A stretch of DNA of 64,000 bases from Hofstenia miamia (taxonomy: Eukaryota > Xenacoelomorpha > Acoela > Hofsteniidae). Under the pieces are notes generated by a model, which was given only the letters and a program-made list of their open reading frames with translations, was not told where the DNA came from and did not search any database. Location of the stretch: contig CABFPE010000753.1 of NCBI GenBank assembly GCA_900660155.1, positions 175,798-239,797 of the forward strand, read 5' to 3'. Every line of letters begins with the position of its first letter. Positions within the stretch are counted from its first letter, which is position 1. The position numbers were made by a program, and so were the translations under genes. Shown here one piece after another: positions 48,879 to 59,147 of this stretch.

Positions 48879-50257
48879 TAGCGAGCAAAAGGATCAGAAC
48901 GATGGTTCTAATAGAAGAAGACTCTTTAAAACAAGCTTTATAGATCCCTCACATTTTCAGAGTTTTTGCAAGACTTAATGGGTAGTGAAATAACATAACT
49001 CGTATTCTAAATAAGCAAGTTATTAAGATGGTGTCTTACTTTTTCTGCATACGAACACATTTTGCTGACCATTTCCCTGATAGCAAAAGAGAGAACTGAT
49101 TATAATTTAATAGAAAATATTTTCAATTCAACTTATAATTATTAAAGAAATTGAGTTACTTTCCTTGGAATATCCTTATTTTGGCGTAAGAAAAAAATTT
49201 CCAACTGTTGCCAAACAGCAGCGGCATTCAGTCAAGATATACGCCTTGTTGGGAAATGCTCTGCTAACATAAAAAAATCAAGGCTTTATTGTACTAATCA
49301 CATGTGCGCAACACAAACACAAATTAAAGTCCATATAATAATGGGGTTAGACTACTTAGGAGTAAATTTTTGAGCTGGGTTCAATATTTATAATATCTAA
49401 CTGCACATTTTGACTTACAAGTAACTGGATTAGAAATTAAAATATGATTTTATCAAGCGCAAACAAAAATGCAATTGGATAAATATCTAAATAAAAATAT
49501 CATACATTGCTTGTGAATGACATCTTCTATAGACGGACTGATGACTGGGTATGATTCCTAAAAACAATTTTAAGTGAATTGAATCATATAAAAGCCATGA
49601 TTGCTTGCACTTTTAACATAGTTTGAAAGAAATTTAACCGCGCCATTGCTTAAATATTTTCAAAAAAATTCACAAGTAAAATCGTTTGAGTAATAAAATA
49701 AGGTTCATGAACAGGAAATAAATGCCAATTTGTCTTGCCTTTCACATAGTCATAGTAAAAAATTTGCACCGAAAAGTATTCACAATCCAAAATGAAATAC
49801 GACTGTAAAATGAATATCAATATTATAAAAGTATGAATTTATTTTCGCGGAACATAAATGCAAACGTAAACTCCATTGCAGTATATGAAGTAATGGTAAC
49901 AAATATGTACTGGGATGATAGATAAAAAGATGCATAGCGATAAAATGTATCCTTTAATGTTACTTTGTGAACATTATGTAAGACGAATATTGGATTGGCA
50001 GCAATGCGAAGCTCGCACATTGTTGTATGTAAAATTTTTTAATAAATCTGTAGAAAATGCAATAAATTGATAATCATTTTAAACCTAATGGGATGTACAA
50101 TGAATATAAACCAAACAAATCTATGTACTTCATTTAGTGCACAGCAATGTCTAGATGAGAAGGAACAGACTTTTGCTTAATCAATCTTGCAGAAGACATT
50201 TCAATAAAATGAATAAATGGCGTTAAAACGCATTAAATACAATTTAGTTAACCAGAA
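48879..50257. other. Non-coding; 3' side of the coiled-coil gene
   Basis: No gene was recognised. A minus-strand ORF (49823-50020) has no support and may be 3' untranslated sequence. Confidence 0.35.
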
Positions 50258-50422
50258 TCAGTCAAAAGTATTAAACAGATGCTGTATCAAAAATGAGTAA
50301 AACTTGCTTTAACACAAGTTGGATATGGTAAATACCATCGAACTAATAACTAAATTATATTTAGAAATTTTTCACATTTTGATGACTACTCTACTACTGA
50401 AGAATTGATAAAAATAAAATAC

Positions 50423-52894
50423 CTGATGTGGGATTTTTTTGAATTTCGTTAAAAGAGTGACACATTCCTCCAAAATTTGTTGACATTTTTCGCTGTCAAT
50501 TTTCAGATGCTTAAAAAGACGAATATCTGACATCTAAAAATGAAGATTGAATTTTTAACAAAGAAAACAATCACAAAAAGTATAACTTTATGCAAAATGG
50601 TAGTTTAGTATTACAAAATAAGTAAAAATGAAAATAGCGTAGACATGCATCGAAAAAAGTGAAATAATTAAATAAATCACAAAGATCTAGACAAAAGACG
50701 CTAAAGGTGACATTTTAAATCATGACTAAAAAACTCCAAAAGTTATATGGATTCAAAATAAATTTTCAATACTTTAATGAAGTGCAATTAATTATCAGTT
50801 CTCATCATATCTACTCAAGAATAATAATATAGCTTTGCATAAAAAATGACACCACATGCACACACCATTGAAGCATCTCCATCAATGCGATGCTGAATTC
50901 TGCTAGTCGATGTCTTAACGATGATACGTAAATCTGTGAGAAAAGCACGTAGATCATTTAGAGTGTGTGAAGATGCACCTATTAATGGAACACCTAAAAA
51001 CATATTTTCTAGACAATTTGCAAAATAAATTTATTCTACATGTGCATTACATTGTTGGTTCTATATGACTAAAATGGCGGCAAACGTATCATTAGAAATT
51101 AAATTGAGTTGTATACCATTTTCCGTCGACTTCTTCTTCATTCGATTTAGGAACTCCTTGATTACGTCATTTTCACGAGTAAGCACCTCAACTTGTGTCA
51201 TTAACTTTGAAATGCGCTCACTTTCGCCCTAAATTTAGCACGTCATTTAATCTAACAATGTCATAAAAATCATTGAAAAACCTTTTCTAATTGAGCTGAA
51301 TGAAGAGCATCTGAAAGTTCGGTTAAATGATTGGTAAGTTGTGTTAATTCACTGTTTTTACAGGTGACCAAATGAGATAGCCTAATTTTAAATGAACTAC
51401 TGCCAAAAATGAGAAAATACCTTTTGTTATCACTGTATAAACGGTCAATTAAGTGAAAATGTTCGTCATCTGAGGCGAATTCTGGAGAAGTATTCAATGA
51501 TGTAGCTGAAGAAAAATCAATTAAAGTGCTTAACTTGCTGAACTTACTTGACACATTCTTTACATCATTTGCCAGTTGGATGCCCGTTTCAAGATCACTC
51601 TGAAATCGAACTATTCGCTGCTTGTTCTTTTTTGTGATAACATCTGGAATATTAAGAAAGTCTTCAAGAAATACGATGGAATGTTTGATATTTTTCTAAA
51701 ATACCAAATAAAAAAGACAATTTTTTGAATTTACTTGAAAATTACTTAGCTAGAATTGGAAGTATTACAAAAACTTTATAAACTACTAAAGGGAAATGTT
51801 TCCAACAGAACATAAAATATGACAATTTGATACAAATTTAATAAATTTGTCAACGTTGATCCACTTAAACAACACACCTGATAGAATTTCCTGCGAAATA
51901 ACCTAATATATAAATAATAAGGGGGTATAGGAATTGATTAAAAATATTATTTTTAGGCTTTAGTGGTATAGTTTACCTACAATTGACTATCTGAGTTTTC
52001 ATACGCGCCTGTAAACGTTTAGAGATTTGAAATATGCAATTATTTTGGAAAAATTTGCATTAAACATTTATTGGAATAACATACTGATGCAAAACAAATA
52101 AGTATTTCAAAGTCGATTCAATAACTAAATTAGCCAATGCGGCATCATTTGTTGGAAAAAAATTGATTTTGATTAATTTTTCTAATTCGGGTTTACATGT
52201 GCTCCGCCTCAGTAATATACAGGTCTTTCGATGAAATTTGATTGGTTCCTACATGCTAGAAGTAAATCACAATTTAAAAGACAAAAAAATTATTGACAAG
52301 CTGTTTATCCATCACTAATACACCTTGATGCGGAGGAGTGAATTCGACTCCAAAGGAGCAATTAAATCGAGACAATGCGGCTACTAAAGTGGAACTCGCG
52401 TAGACGCCCTCAATGTGGGTAGTGCATCATTCGCTTTTTCCCAAATCATCCGCCTCGTGTAAACGGAACCAACAACAAATTTTAAAGCCAGTGTACAGAA
52501 TACATCGTATAAATGCGATAAATTTTATGGAATATTTGGTTGAATAAAAATTTAGAATAATTAATATTTGTAAATATACCTCTAAAACAACAGATAATTT
52601 GGAAATGCGTTTTAACGCTCTCTTCAGAGAAGAATTTTCCGACTCCATTGCAGCCAATCGCTCATCCAGTACCTGAACAAAATAATCAGCGCCGGAAACA
52701 TCAAGATCTGTTTGAACGGTTTGATTCGTTGATAAGGGTTGACAGTCGCGTACTGGCGGTGTATGTAAACTAACTTTTTCATGAAGAGATTCACCAGCAA
52801 TTTGCCGGAGAATGCTGAGAACTTCACGGTCGTGATTTTGAACAAGATATTGCAATGCATCAATTTGCTTTAAAACTCGAGACATATGCAAAGC
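50423..52894 (-). CDS. Multi-exon coiled-coil protein, unidentified (333 codons seen)
   Basis: Seven exons on the minus strand: 52580-52894, 51548-51695, 51421-51505, 51282-51381, 51117-51228, 50866-50993, 50423-50533. They total 999 bp, and every GT..AG junction keeps the frame. Three introns are only 42, 39 and 53 nt. The protein is hydrophilic with heptad-like segments (LDERLAAMESENSSLKRALK; LTQLTNHLTELSDALHSAQL; RISKLMTQVEVLTRENDVIK) and a later ASSHTLNDLRAFLTDLRIIV stretch, consistent with a cytosolic or cytoskeletal scaffold. The start may be MSRVLKQ (52885), nine bases after an acceptor, or the frame may continue upstream. The C-terminus is unresolved: a candidate last exon is 50258-50281 (HLFNTFD-stop), or read-through ends near 50366. 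I do not recognise the family. Confidence 0.7.
51229..51281 (-). other. 53-nt intron (with 39- and 42-nt neighbours)
   Basis: Together with 51382-51420 (39 nt, GTATTT..AAATTAG) and 51506-51547 (42 nt, GTAAGT..TTCTTCAG) this defines a micro-intron class. Removing each joins phase-compatible exons. Confidence 0.7.
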
Positions 52895-53159
52895 CTAAAT
52901 GACTGCAAGCTACTTCATATTACATAACGTCGCACAAAAAACTGGTGAAGTAAAATAAGAATTGGTTGCGGTACAATGATCACACATTGCTAAATATCAA
53001 ATGAACTAATTGATTAGCCTCTTGACTATAAATACGATTCATGAATGCGTATTTTAATAAGAAATGACAAAATGTATTAGTAAAGATTAAAAACAAAGAA
53101 AAATCTATGCAATGAGATACTTATGCTGCAACGAAAATAATGCTAAAAAGCCCATAGAA
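52895..53159. other. Short stretch upstream of the coiled-coil gene exon
   Basis: AT-rich; it may hold a promoter or an intron of the minus-strand gene. Confidence 0.3.
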
Positions 53160-53912
53160 AACGGAATAATGGCAAATTATCTGCATTCTGTAAGAAATCA
53201 ATGTATAGATATTTGCCCAAACTAGGCGTCGTATGATTTCTGCTTTCACACAAAGCAAGGACGATTCCACGCTTTCCCGAGTTTCGACAAAGACATTTCT
53301 ACTAAAGACGATTATCAAAAACTTTCTTCAGCAAATCAGGAGTTGTGTCTATCGCAGCCTACCGGTTTTCTTTGATCTTCCAGACATACTCATCTTCTTA
53401 ATACTGACTAAACAATTGAATTTAACTGTGTATGGCTCCTGAAGACGTCAGCCAACTCATTAAATTAGACAGGATCTATGAAGAACAAACAAATTCGCAA
53501 CACATTTCTCGAGAGTGGTGTTGAAAAAGATTACGACTGTCGTATGAGCGTTGATGAAATTTGGTTGACCTTAAAAGGGCGCCATTCAAAACTCCAAAAT
53601 TGCTGTTAGCCAAAAAGGCGAAATAAAAATTCAAGGTGTTCATAGATCGAAATACTGTTCATCTCAGTGCAGGCTACAACTTTAAGATATTAATAGTAAA
53701 CTATTCAACTACTTTGTGCTAAATGAAAACATTGAGAAAAAAATCCAATTAAAACTTCGGATGATTTTTTTTGCAAATGGAGAGCATCAAACACTGTATG
53801 TCAAATTTGTTAGCCAACTCTTTGACAAATCCCATACATTCCTGAGTTCAATTTGTCACCAATTTTTGTTTGCTTTGATGAAAAAATCCCGATTTCTAGA
53901 GTCCGACGATTA
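53160..53912 (+). pseudogene. Decayed or spliced coding remnant, unidentified
   Basis: Protein-like stretches lie in order on the plus strand: ASYDFCFHTKQGRFHAFPSF and DKDISTKDDYQKLSSANQEL (53224-53345), DVSQLIKLDRIYEEQTNSQH (53443-53505), ESGVEKDYDCRMSVDEIWLT (53515-53575), KIAVSQKGEIKIQGVHRSKY (53590-53660), and NGEHQTLYVKFVSQLF (53775-53825). They are in different frames. Some changes of frame could be small introns (for example 36 nt ending AACTAG at 53223), others look like decay. No family was recognised. A dead retrocopy of a host gene is one possibility. Confidence 0.3.
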
Positions 53913-54173
53913 ATCAGGCTAAACATTGTTAAGTTGTTATCAATAAGCAATTGAATTATTTGCGCTACGTAACAATTACTAAATTTTTACAACAGCGGCG
54001 TGGGTTTTGATTGATTTTGATTGATATGTTTATTAATATCCTAATTATGTCAAAACAAAACAAAAATAATAACACTGACTGGCGACAATAATTATCGTTA
54101 TAACACCGAATGGAAAAAAGTAGAAATTGACGATGTCTGAGATCAGACTTGCAAATCATGGAAACAAGCTTTT

Positions 54174-54287
54174 AAATAAATTGCACAAGATTATCATATT
54201 CTCTTATAATTAAATAAATTGCACAAGATTATCATATTCTCTTATAATTAAATAAATTGCACAAGATTATGATATTCTCTTATAATT
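54174..54287. repeat. Tandem repeat, 3 x 38 bp
   Basis: Three consecutive copies of a 38-bp unit beginning AAATAAATTGCACAAGATTA, differing at one base in the third copy. Confidence 0.95.
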
Positions 54288-54920
54288 AAATTGAAATCAA
54301 AAGTGTGAAAATGAATGTCGGTTATACCCTCAACTAGTGTTTGGCTTCAAGGTAAATTAGAAAAAATAAAATCTAAGAGTATTTTTAATCCCAATTAGTT
54401 CTGTACAGCGTTGGCACTATCGAAAAATGCACCTGGGTTTTATTGTCACAAAATATTGTATTTTTACTCTAAATGATGTAGGGTACACATTTTTTTAATG
54501 TGCTACATACTATCTCTTAAGTTTTTTTGTATATAATGATAATTGTTGTTCTATGTACAGCGTATGTGATTGAATGTCCACTATTAAAAGTAAATGTATA
54601 CAGGAAACTGGGTTAGTTCAATATATGGGTGATGCAACTCACAAGTCTTTCTGTCTTTTGAAAATATTTCAGCATTTGGCAAAAAGTTGTTTGTGTAGAG
54701 AACTGTATATTGTAAATCAATATTAAAAATTAGCTTTGTCGATCTTAAAATAAATGCATGAATCATAGTTTAGAAGTTCTGGAAGTGATAACAGATTACT
54801 ACTTAATATTTATAATTACTATGATTATATAACATTAGTTGTACCCAACTTACTATTGTATAAGATAACATCTTAACTACAATACCCACTGGTTGATAGG
54901 CAGAGGCCTATTATTTTTTA
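54288..54920. other. Non-coding AT-rich stretch
   Basis: Nothing was recognised. Confidence 0.4.
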
Positions 54921-55503
54921 ATGGCTGGTACTAATGCAATATATATATATATATATATATGGCTGGTACTAATGCAATATATATATANNNNNNNNNNNNN
55001 NNNNNNNNNNNNNNNNNNNNNNNNNNNNNNNNNNNNNNNNNNNNNNNNNNNNNNNNNNNNNNNNNNNNNNNNNNNNNNNNNNNNNNNNNNNNNNNNNNNN
55101 NNNNNNNNNNNNNNNNNNNNNNNNNNNNNNNNNNNNNNNNNNNNNNNNNNNNNNNNNNNNNNNNNNNNNNNNNNNNNNNNNNNNNNNNNNNNNNNNNNNN
55201 NNNNNNNNNNNNNNNNNNNNNNNNNNNNNNNNNNNNNNNNNNNNNNNNNNNNNNNNNNNNNNNNNNNNNNNNNNNNNNNNNNNNNNNNNNNNNNNNNNNN
55301 NNNNNNNNNNNNNNNNNNNNNNNNNNNNNNNNNNNNNNNNNNNNNNNNNNNNNNNNNNNNNNNNNNNNNNNNNNNNNNNNNNNNNNNNNNNNNNNNNNNN
55401 NNNNNNNNNNNNNNNNNNNNNNNNNNNNNNNNNNNNNNNNNNNNNNNNNNNNNNNNNNNNNNNNNNNNNNNNNNNNNNNNNNNNNNNNNNNNNNNNNNNN
55501 NNN

Positions 55504-55535
<32 letters not shown>
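54921..55535. repeat. Composite (TA)n minisatellite spanning an assembly gap
   Basis: A unit ATGGCTGGTACTAATGCA plus (AT)n starts at 54921 and again at 54959 (38-bp period). It runs into 516 unknown bases (54988-55503) and emerges as (TA)n to 55535. The gap is most likely unresolved repeat, and the apparent long open frames across it are artefacts. Confidence 0.9.
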
Positions 55536-55536
<1 letters not shown>

Positions 55537-56291
55537 AAACATATATTTATACGGCTTGGGTCTTATAATAGCCACTCTTAACTTTTAATTGGCCTTATAT
55601 ATTACTCCCAACTATACATGATTTTTGCCACCCTAAAACTGTACCATCAAAATGTACCTCTAGCTACCTGCTAATAAATAACTAGCAACTAATAAACAAC
55701 GGCGAACTAAATTATAGCATTGGCAATCAAAAGGACACGATGTAAAATTTTAAATAAGAAAATGTTTTTAGAAACTTTCTTGTAACCTTCAATTACTTAT
55801 TCTTATTTTGTACATCTGGTAGGGGGGTTGGGTGGTCTCAATGGAACGATACATCCAAGAACATGAAGACGAAACTCTTTATTAATTGATGCAATTCGTA
55901 AAAATATTTGGAAACAGTTTCAAAAAAAGCCTAAGACAAGTTTAAACAGTTTTCAAACAACCGCATATATGTAGATCATTTCGTCATTTAAAATTCCACA
56001 CCGATGCAAATTTGAGATCTATGAAAATTGTTTAAAACACTATTAAACTCAATTATGATTCGATTGTCCCTTTTCAAATATATCAGGGGCAGCTTGTTGA
56101 AAATATCTAAAACAGTTAGCAATAATAATTTCAATGTATTTTTCAATTGTTAAGTAAATTCATGGCAAAATTTTCTGTTTTAGTTTTTAGCTTTGTGTCA
56201 ATGTCCGAGTTGAGTAAGTTGGAAGTGGACCACAAAAATATATTTATCCATTGCGATAGAATCAAACGCAAGCTACATGCCCGTCCATTAA
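55536..56291. other. Non-coding; 3' flank of the second receptor gene
   Basis: Nothing was recognised. The open frame overlapping the receptor's end is only another frame of it. Confidence 0.4.
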
Positions 56292-57470
56292 CTAAAATGA
56301 ATAAAACAGCAGTGATAATAATAGAAAAATAGCTAAAAATGCACCAACAACTCTGTCCAATGCAAGTGCAGAAATCCGCCATTCATATTTATGAGGATCA
56401 ACTGAATTCACGTCAAGATCATTAAAAGAAGGCAGTTGAAAAACGAAGGAAAGAACAGTAGAGCATAAAATCTTTCTCAAGAAAATGGGAATAGAACGTT
56501 TGAATTTACCTTCATATAAGCAACATACGACAATTATTTTAAACAAATTGACAGTCTCTATCAATAACTTTAGAATTATGACACTAACAAAAACTGGAAG
56601 AGGATCACTGTTTGCTGGAAGAATGTCTACGAAAAAAAGTAAGTAAAGAAATTCAGCCAAAAATAAAGTTATTGCGTGATTTATTTTCTCGCCGGAATCA
56701 ACTGAAATAAATATATTCATTAACGCCAAAAATGTGATAAGCGACGAAGGAATTATCAGCACAGCTATATAATAGTTGGGATTTCGTTTCAGATTCATCG
56801 TGACTGTGATTAGAGAATAACTCAAATTTTGATTTCCACGAATGTGAAAATGCTTAGCATTAGATATATTGAATTTCCTTTGCACAGTCCACTCCTGATA
56901 AAAAATAGCGGTGTTTGAAAATTCTGAAAGATCAAAAATAGATGAATTCCAAATTAAATGGACAACAGCATCGGGATAGTTTGTTGAGCCCATTGTCATA
57001 TGCACGTCCTGAACATCAAAAGGAAACTGACTAACATCAATTTTATATGGTAGTTTTATGGTGACAGGAAACGATGTGTAGATATCCCCATTTGAGTGAA
57101 CGCTAGCGAATCTCAGCGGAACATAAATCATATCAATTGTATCAAAAAAGCCAATATCGGGAAACCAAACAGACTCATAGGGTATTATGAACATAGTATT
57201 TCCGCCGTAGGTGGTGCTGGCGTTCCACTGAATTTCAGGCATATTGTAAAGCATGAAAAATGTATTTTGGAAAGTAATTTGTCCGTTCATTTCGTGCACT
57301 TCGAATATTCTATTTAATTCTGAGTAAAAGTGGACTGAATTTACACTAGACGGTTTTATAATTGGTGAATTTATCGTAGAAAAATTTCGTAGAAACGTAT
57401 CAGTGACATTATCGCCATTGATGACTTGAGTCAAGAGAATAATAAAACCACTACGTATCAAAATGCCCAT
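56292..57470 (-). CDS. Intronless nicotinic-type channel subunit lacking both Cys-loop cysteines (392 aa)
   Basis: A pentameric ligand-gated ion channel subunit. Signal peptide about 1-19. The ligand domain carries WFPD (102-105) and SNGDIYTSFP (126-135). The Cys-loop itself is conserved in shape (YKIDVSQFPFDVQDV, 142-156), but both cysteines are replaced, Y142 and V156. Loop B reads GST where nicotinic subunits have GSW, so the binding-pocket Trp is also gone. Loop C has no vicinal Cys pair. M1 is about 231-255. M2 starts GEKINHAITLFLAEF with Glu -1', Leu 9', Glu 11', Asp 20' (cation-type). M3 is about 291-318 and M4 about 371-391, with a short cytoplasmic loop. Several N-glycosylation sequons are present (NVT, NFS, NAS, NSS, NIS, NLS). 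No introns. It is a tandem partner of the gene at 59148-60326, which lies upstream in the same direction. Ligand unknown. Confidence 0.92.
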   Translation of the reverse strand: MGILIRSGFIILLTQVINGDNVTDTFLRNFSTINSPIIKPSSVNSVHFYSELNRIFEVHEMNGQITFQNTFFMLYNMPEIQWNASTTYGGNTMFIIPYESVWFPDIGFFDTIDMIYVPLRFASVHSNGDIYTSFPVTIKLPYKIDVSQFPFDVQDVHMTMGSTNYPDAVVHLIWNSSIFDLSEFSNTAIFYQEWTVQRKFNISNAKHFHIRGNQNLSYSLITVTMNLKRNPNYYIAVLIIPSSLITFLALMNIFISVDSGEKINHAITLFLAEFLYLLFFVDILPANSDPLPVFVSVIILKLLIETVNLFKIIVVCCLYEGKFKRSIPIFLRKILCSTVLSFVFQLPSFNDLDVNSVDPHKYEWRISALALDRVVGAFLAIFLLLSLLFYSF

Positions 57471-59147
57471 TGTTGTAATTGTGCAAGGAAATTAATTACC
57501 ACATTGAAATTTTACTTAACTAGAAAAACCTCTATGAATATATATTAACTCATTAAAAGGCTTTTTTACAACTAATAAATATTGACTAATATCAAGAGAA
57601 CCTTCATCAATAATTGAAATTTTAATAAAAAACACTAAAAAAGCCAAAATTCAGTGGAAATAATCTTAGAACGGGTCTACAAAACTGCATTTATAGTCGT
57701 TGCATTAACACTGACGATTGAAATTTGAATTCAAAAAGTTGAGAGTAACGTTTTAGTTTTTACGCTATTGGTTAAAAATGAATGAAATATTGTATAAATA
57801 CATATGGACATAAGGTATATCTACAGGCTCTTAATCATCTTTGCTTCTCTTATCATTTATCATGCAGCACTGTCCTGTAACAGGTGTATTATATCATGTA
57901 TTGCGTGGTGTTTTTTGTAAATTGCCAATTTCGTGCTAGAGAGTAAATCTGGATTAATAAAAAGAGTACATAGGCTTTCTGTGACAGGCTGTTGCTGAAA
58001 TAAAGTCCACTTCTTCTAAAATAAGGTCACTGCTCAGAAAATTATTATTTATTTACCTTTTACAACAAAATGTGGTAGCCAATGATCTAATAAACACTTT
58101 TTAATACAATAATTCGATTTGATGGCTTCATGATATCATGGTGGCAACTGACGTCAGCAAATTGACTACAGTGCCAACAAAATTGAAAAATATAGTCCAA
58201 GATCACAATGACACTAATTTGACAGTGGTGGTAAATGATGATTTGATATCATAGTTACATGACACTATGAAGCGAATTTATCGATGAAGACAGAAATATA
58301 AGTAATAAATATTTAAAAAATTGTTTTACAAACAATGCTTCAGGAAAATTCATAAAAGATCAAAGTCAAATTTTTCTTCAAATTCGAAAATGTAAATAAC
58401 ACGTAACTATTTCCACACAATATTCAAAGAAAAATATCCGAGTTGCATTGAATATACAAATATTTTTTATTGGTGTTATACATCAAGATCGGGTTTTTCA
58501 AAAGTACCAGGAGACAGTCAAATAAAAAGTACTTCGTGGGTTAATTTTCCAAACGTGTAGAAAAGTATCAAAGTCAAATTCATACTGCAGTATCTGGGTC
58601 TCTCTTATATATACACAATATTAATTGTGAATCGAGCAGTTGTGAAAATCTGCTAAATAATAACCATTGCCATTATACATATCTGCTTCACTTTATTTGG
58701 CAAAAAGAGACATTTGGAGAGAGAAAACAAACTACAATGCATACTGTGAGTAACCATAGTTTTATCTGAGGGCGTTTCCACAATTGAATAAAAATGCCTT
58801 TTAATTTTCACGGCTTACCCCATATGACACAGCTGTTATTCAATCCAAAGATAATATATGCATTTAGTCGATAAACAAAACAAACACCAAATTCTTTATT
58901 AGATACAAGCAATTGTATTCTACTTACAAAAAATGTGGGAGGAGCGTACTTCCTTGGCACAGTTTAAGAGTATTCTTCCAATTTTGCATGTTAGATATTA
59001 CATATCATAGGGTTGCAGAATTTTTTTAAACTATTTTGAGATCACGGACTTACAGAGCATAAACAAACTTATCACTACATATTTTTTTTACGATTGCTAA
59101 GACAATGACAAACAAACTACATGCCACTAATAATATGAATGTCGATG
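57471..59147. other. Intergenic region between the two tandem receptor genes
   Basis: About 1.7 kb of AT-rich DNA that must hold the promoter of the downstream gene. No specific element was recognised. Confidence 0.4.

Noticed and set aside
51400-51420. A 21-nt intron using the nearer acceptor (TTTGGCAG) in the coiled-coil gene
   Set aside because: Too short for splicing. The 39-nt alternative ends in AAATTAG, resembles neighbouring introns and keeps the frame.
54921-55588. Long open frames of 205-214 codons across the gap
   Set aside because: They consist of unknown bases plus (TA)n read as YIYIYI; not coding.
57096-57317. Plus-strand ORFs MNASESQRN.. at 57096 and 59952
   Set aside because: Antisense of the conserved receptor tract; similar only because the receptors are.
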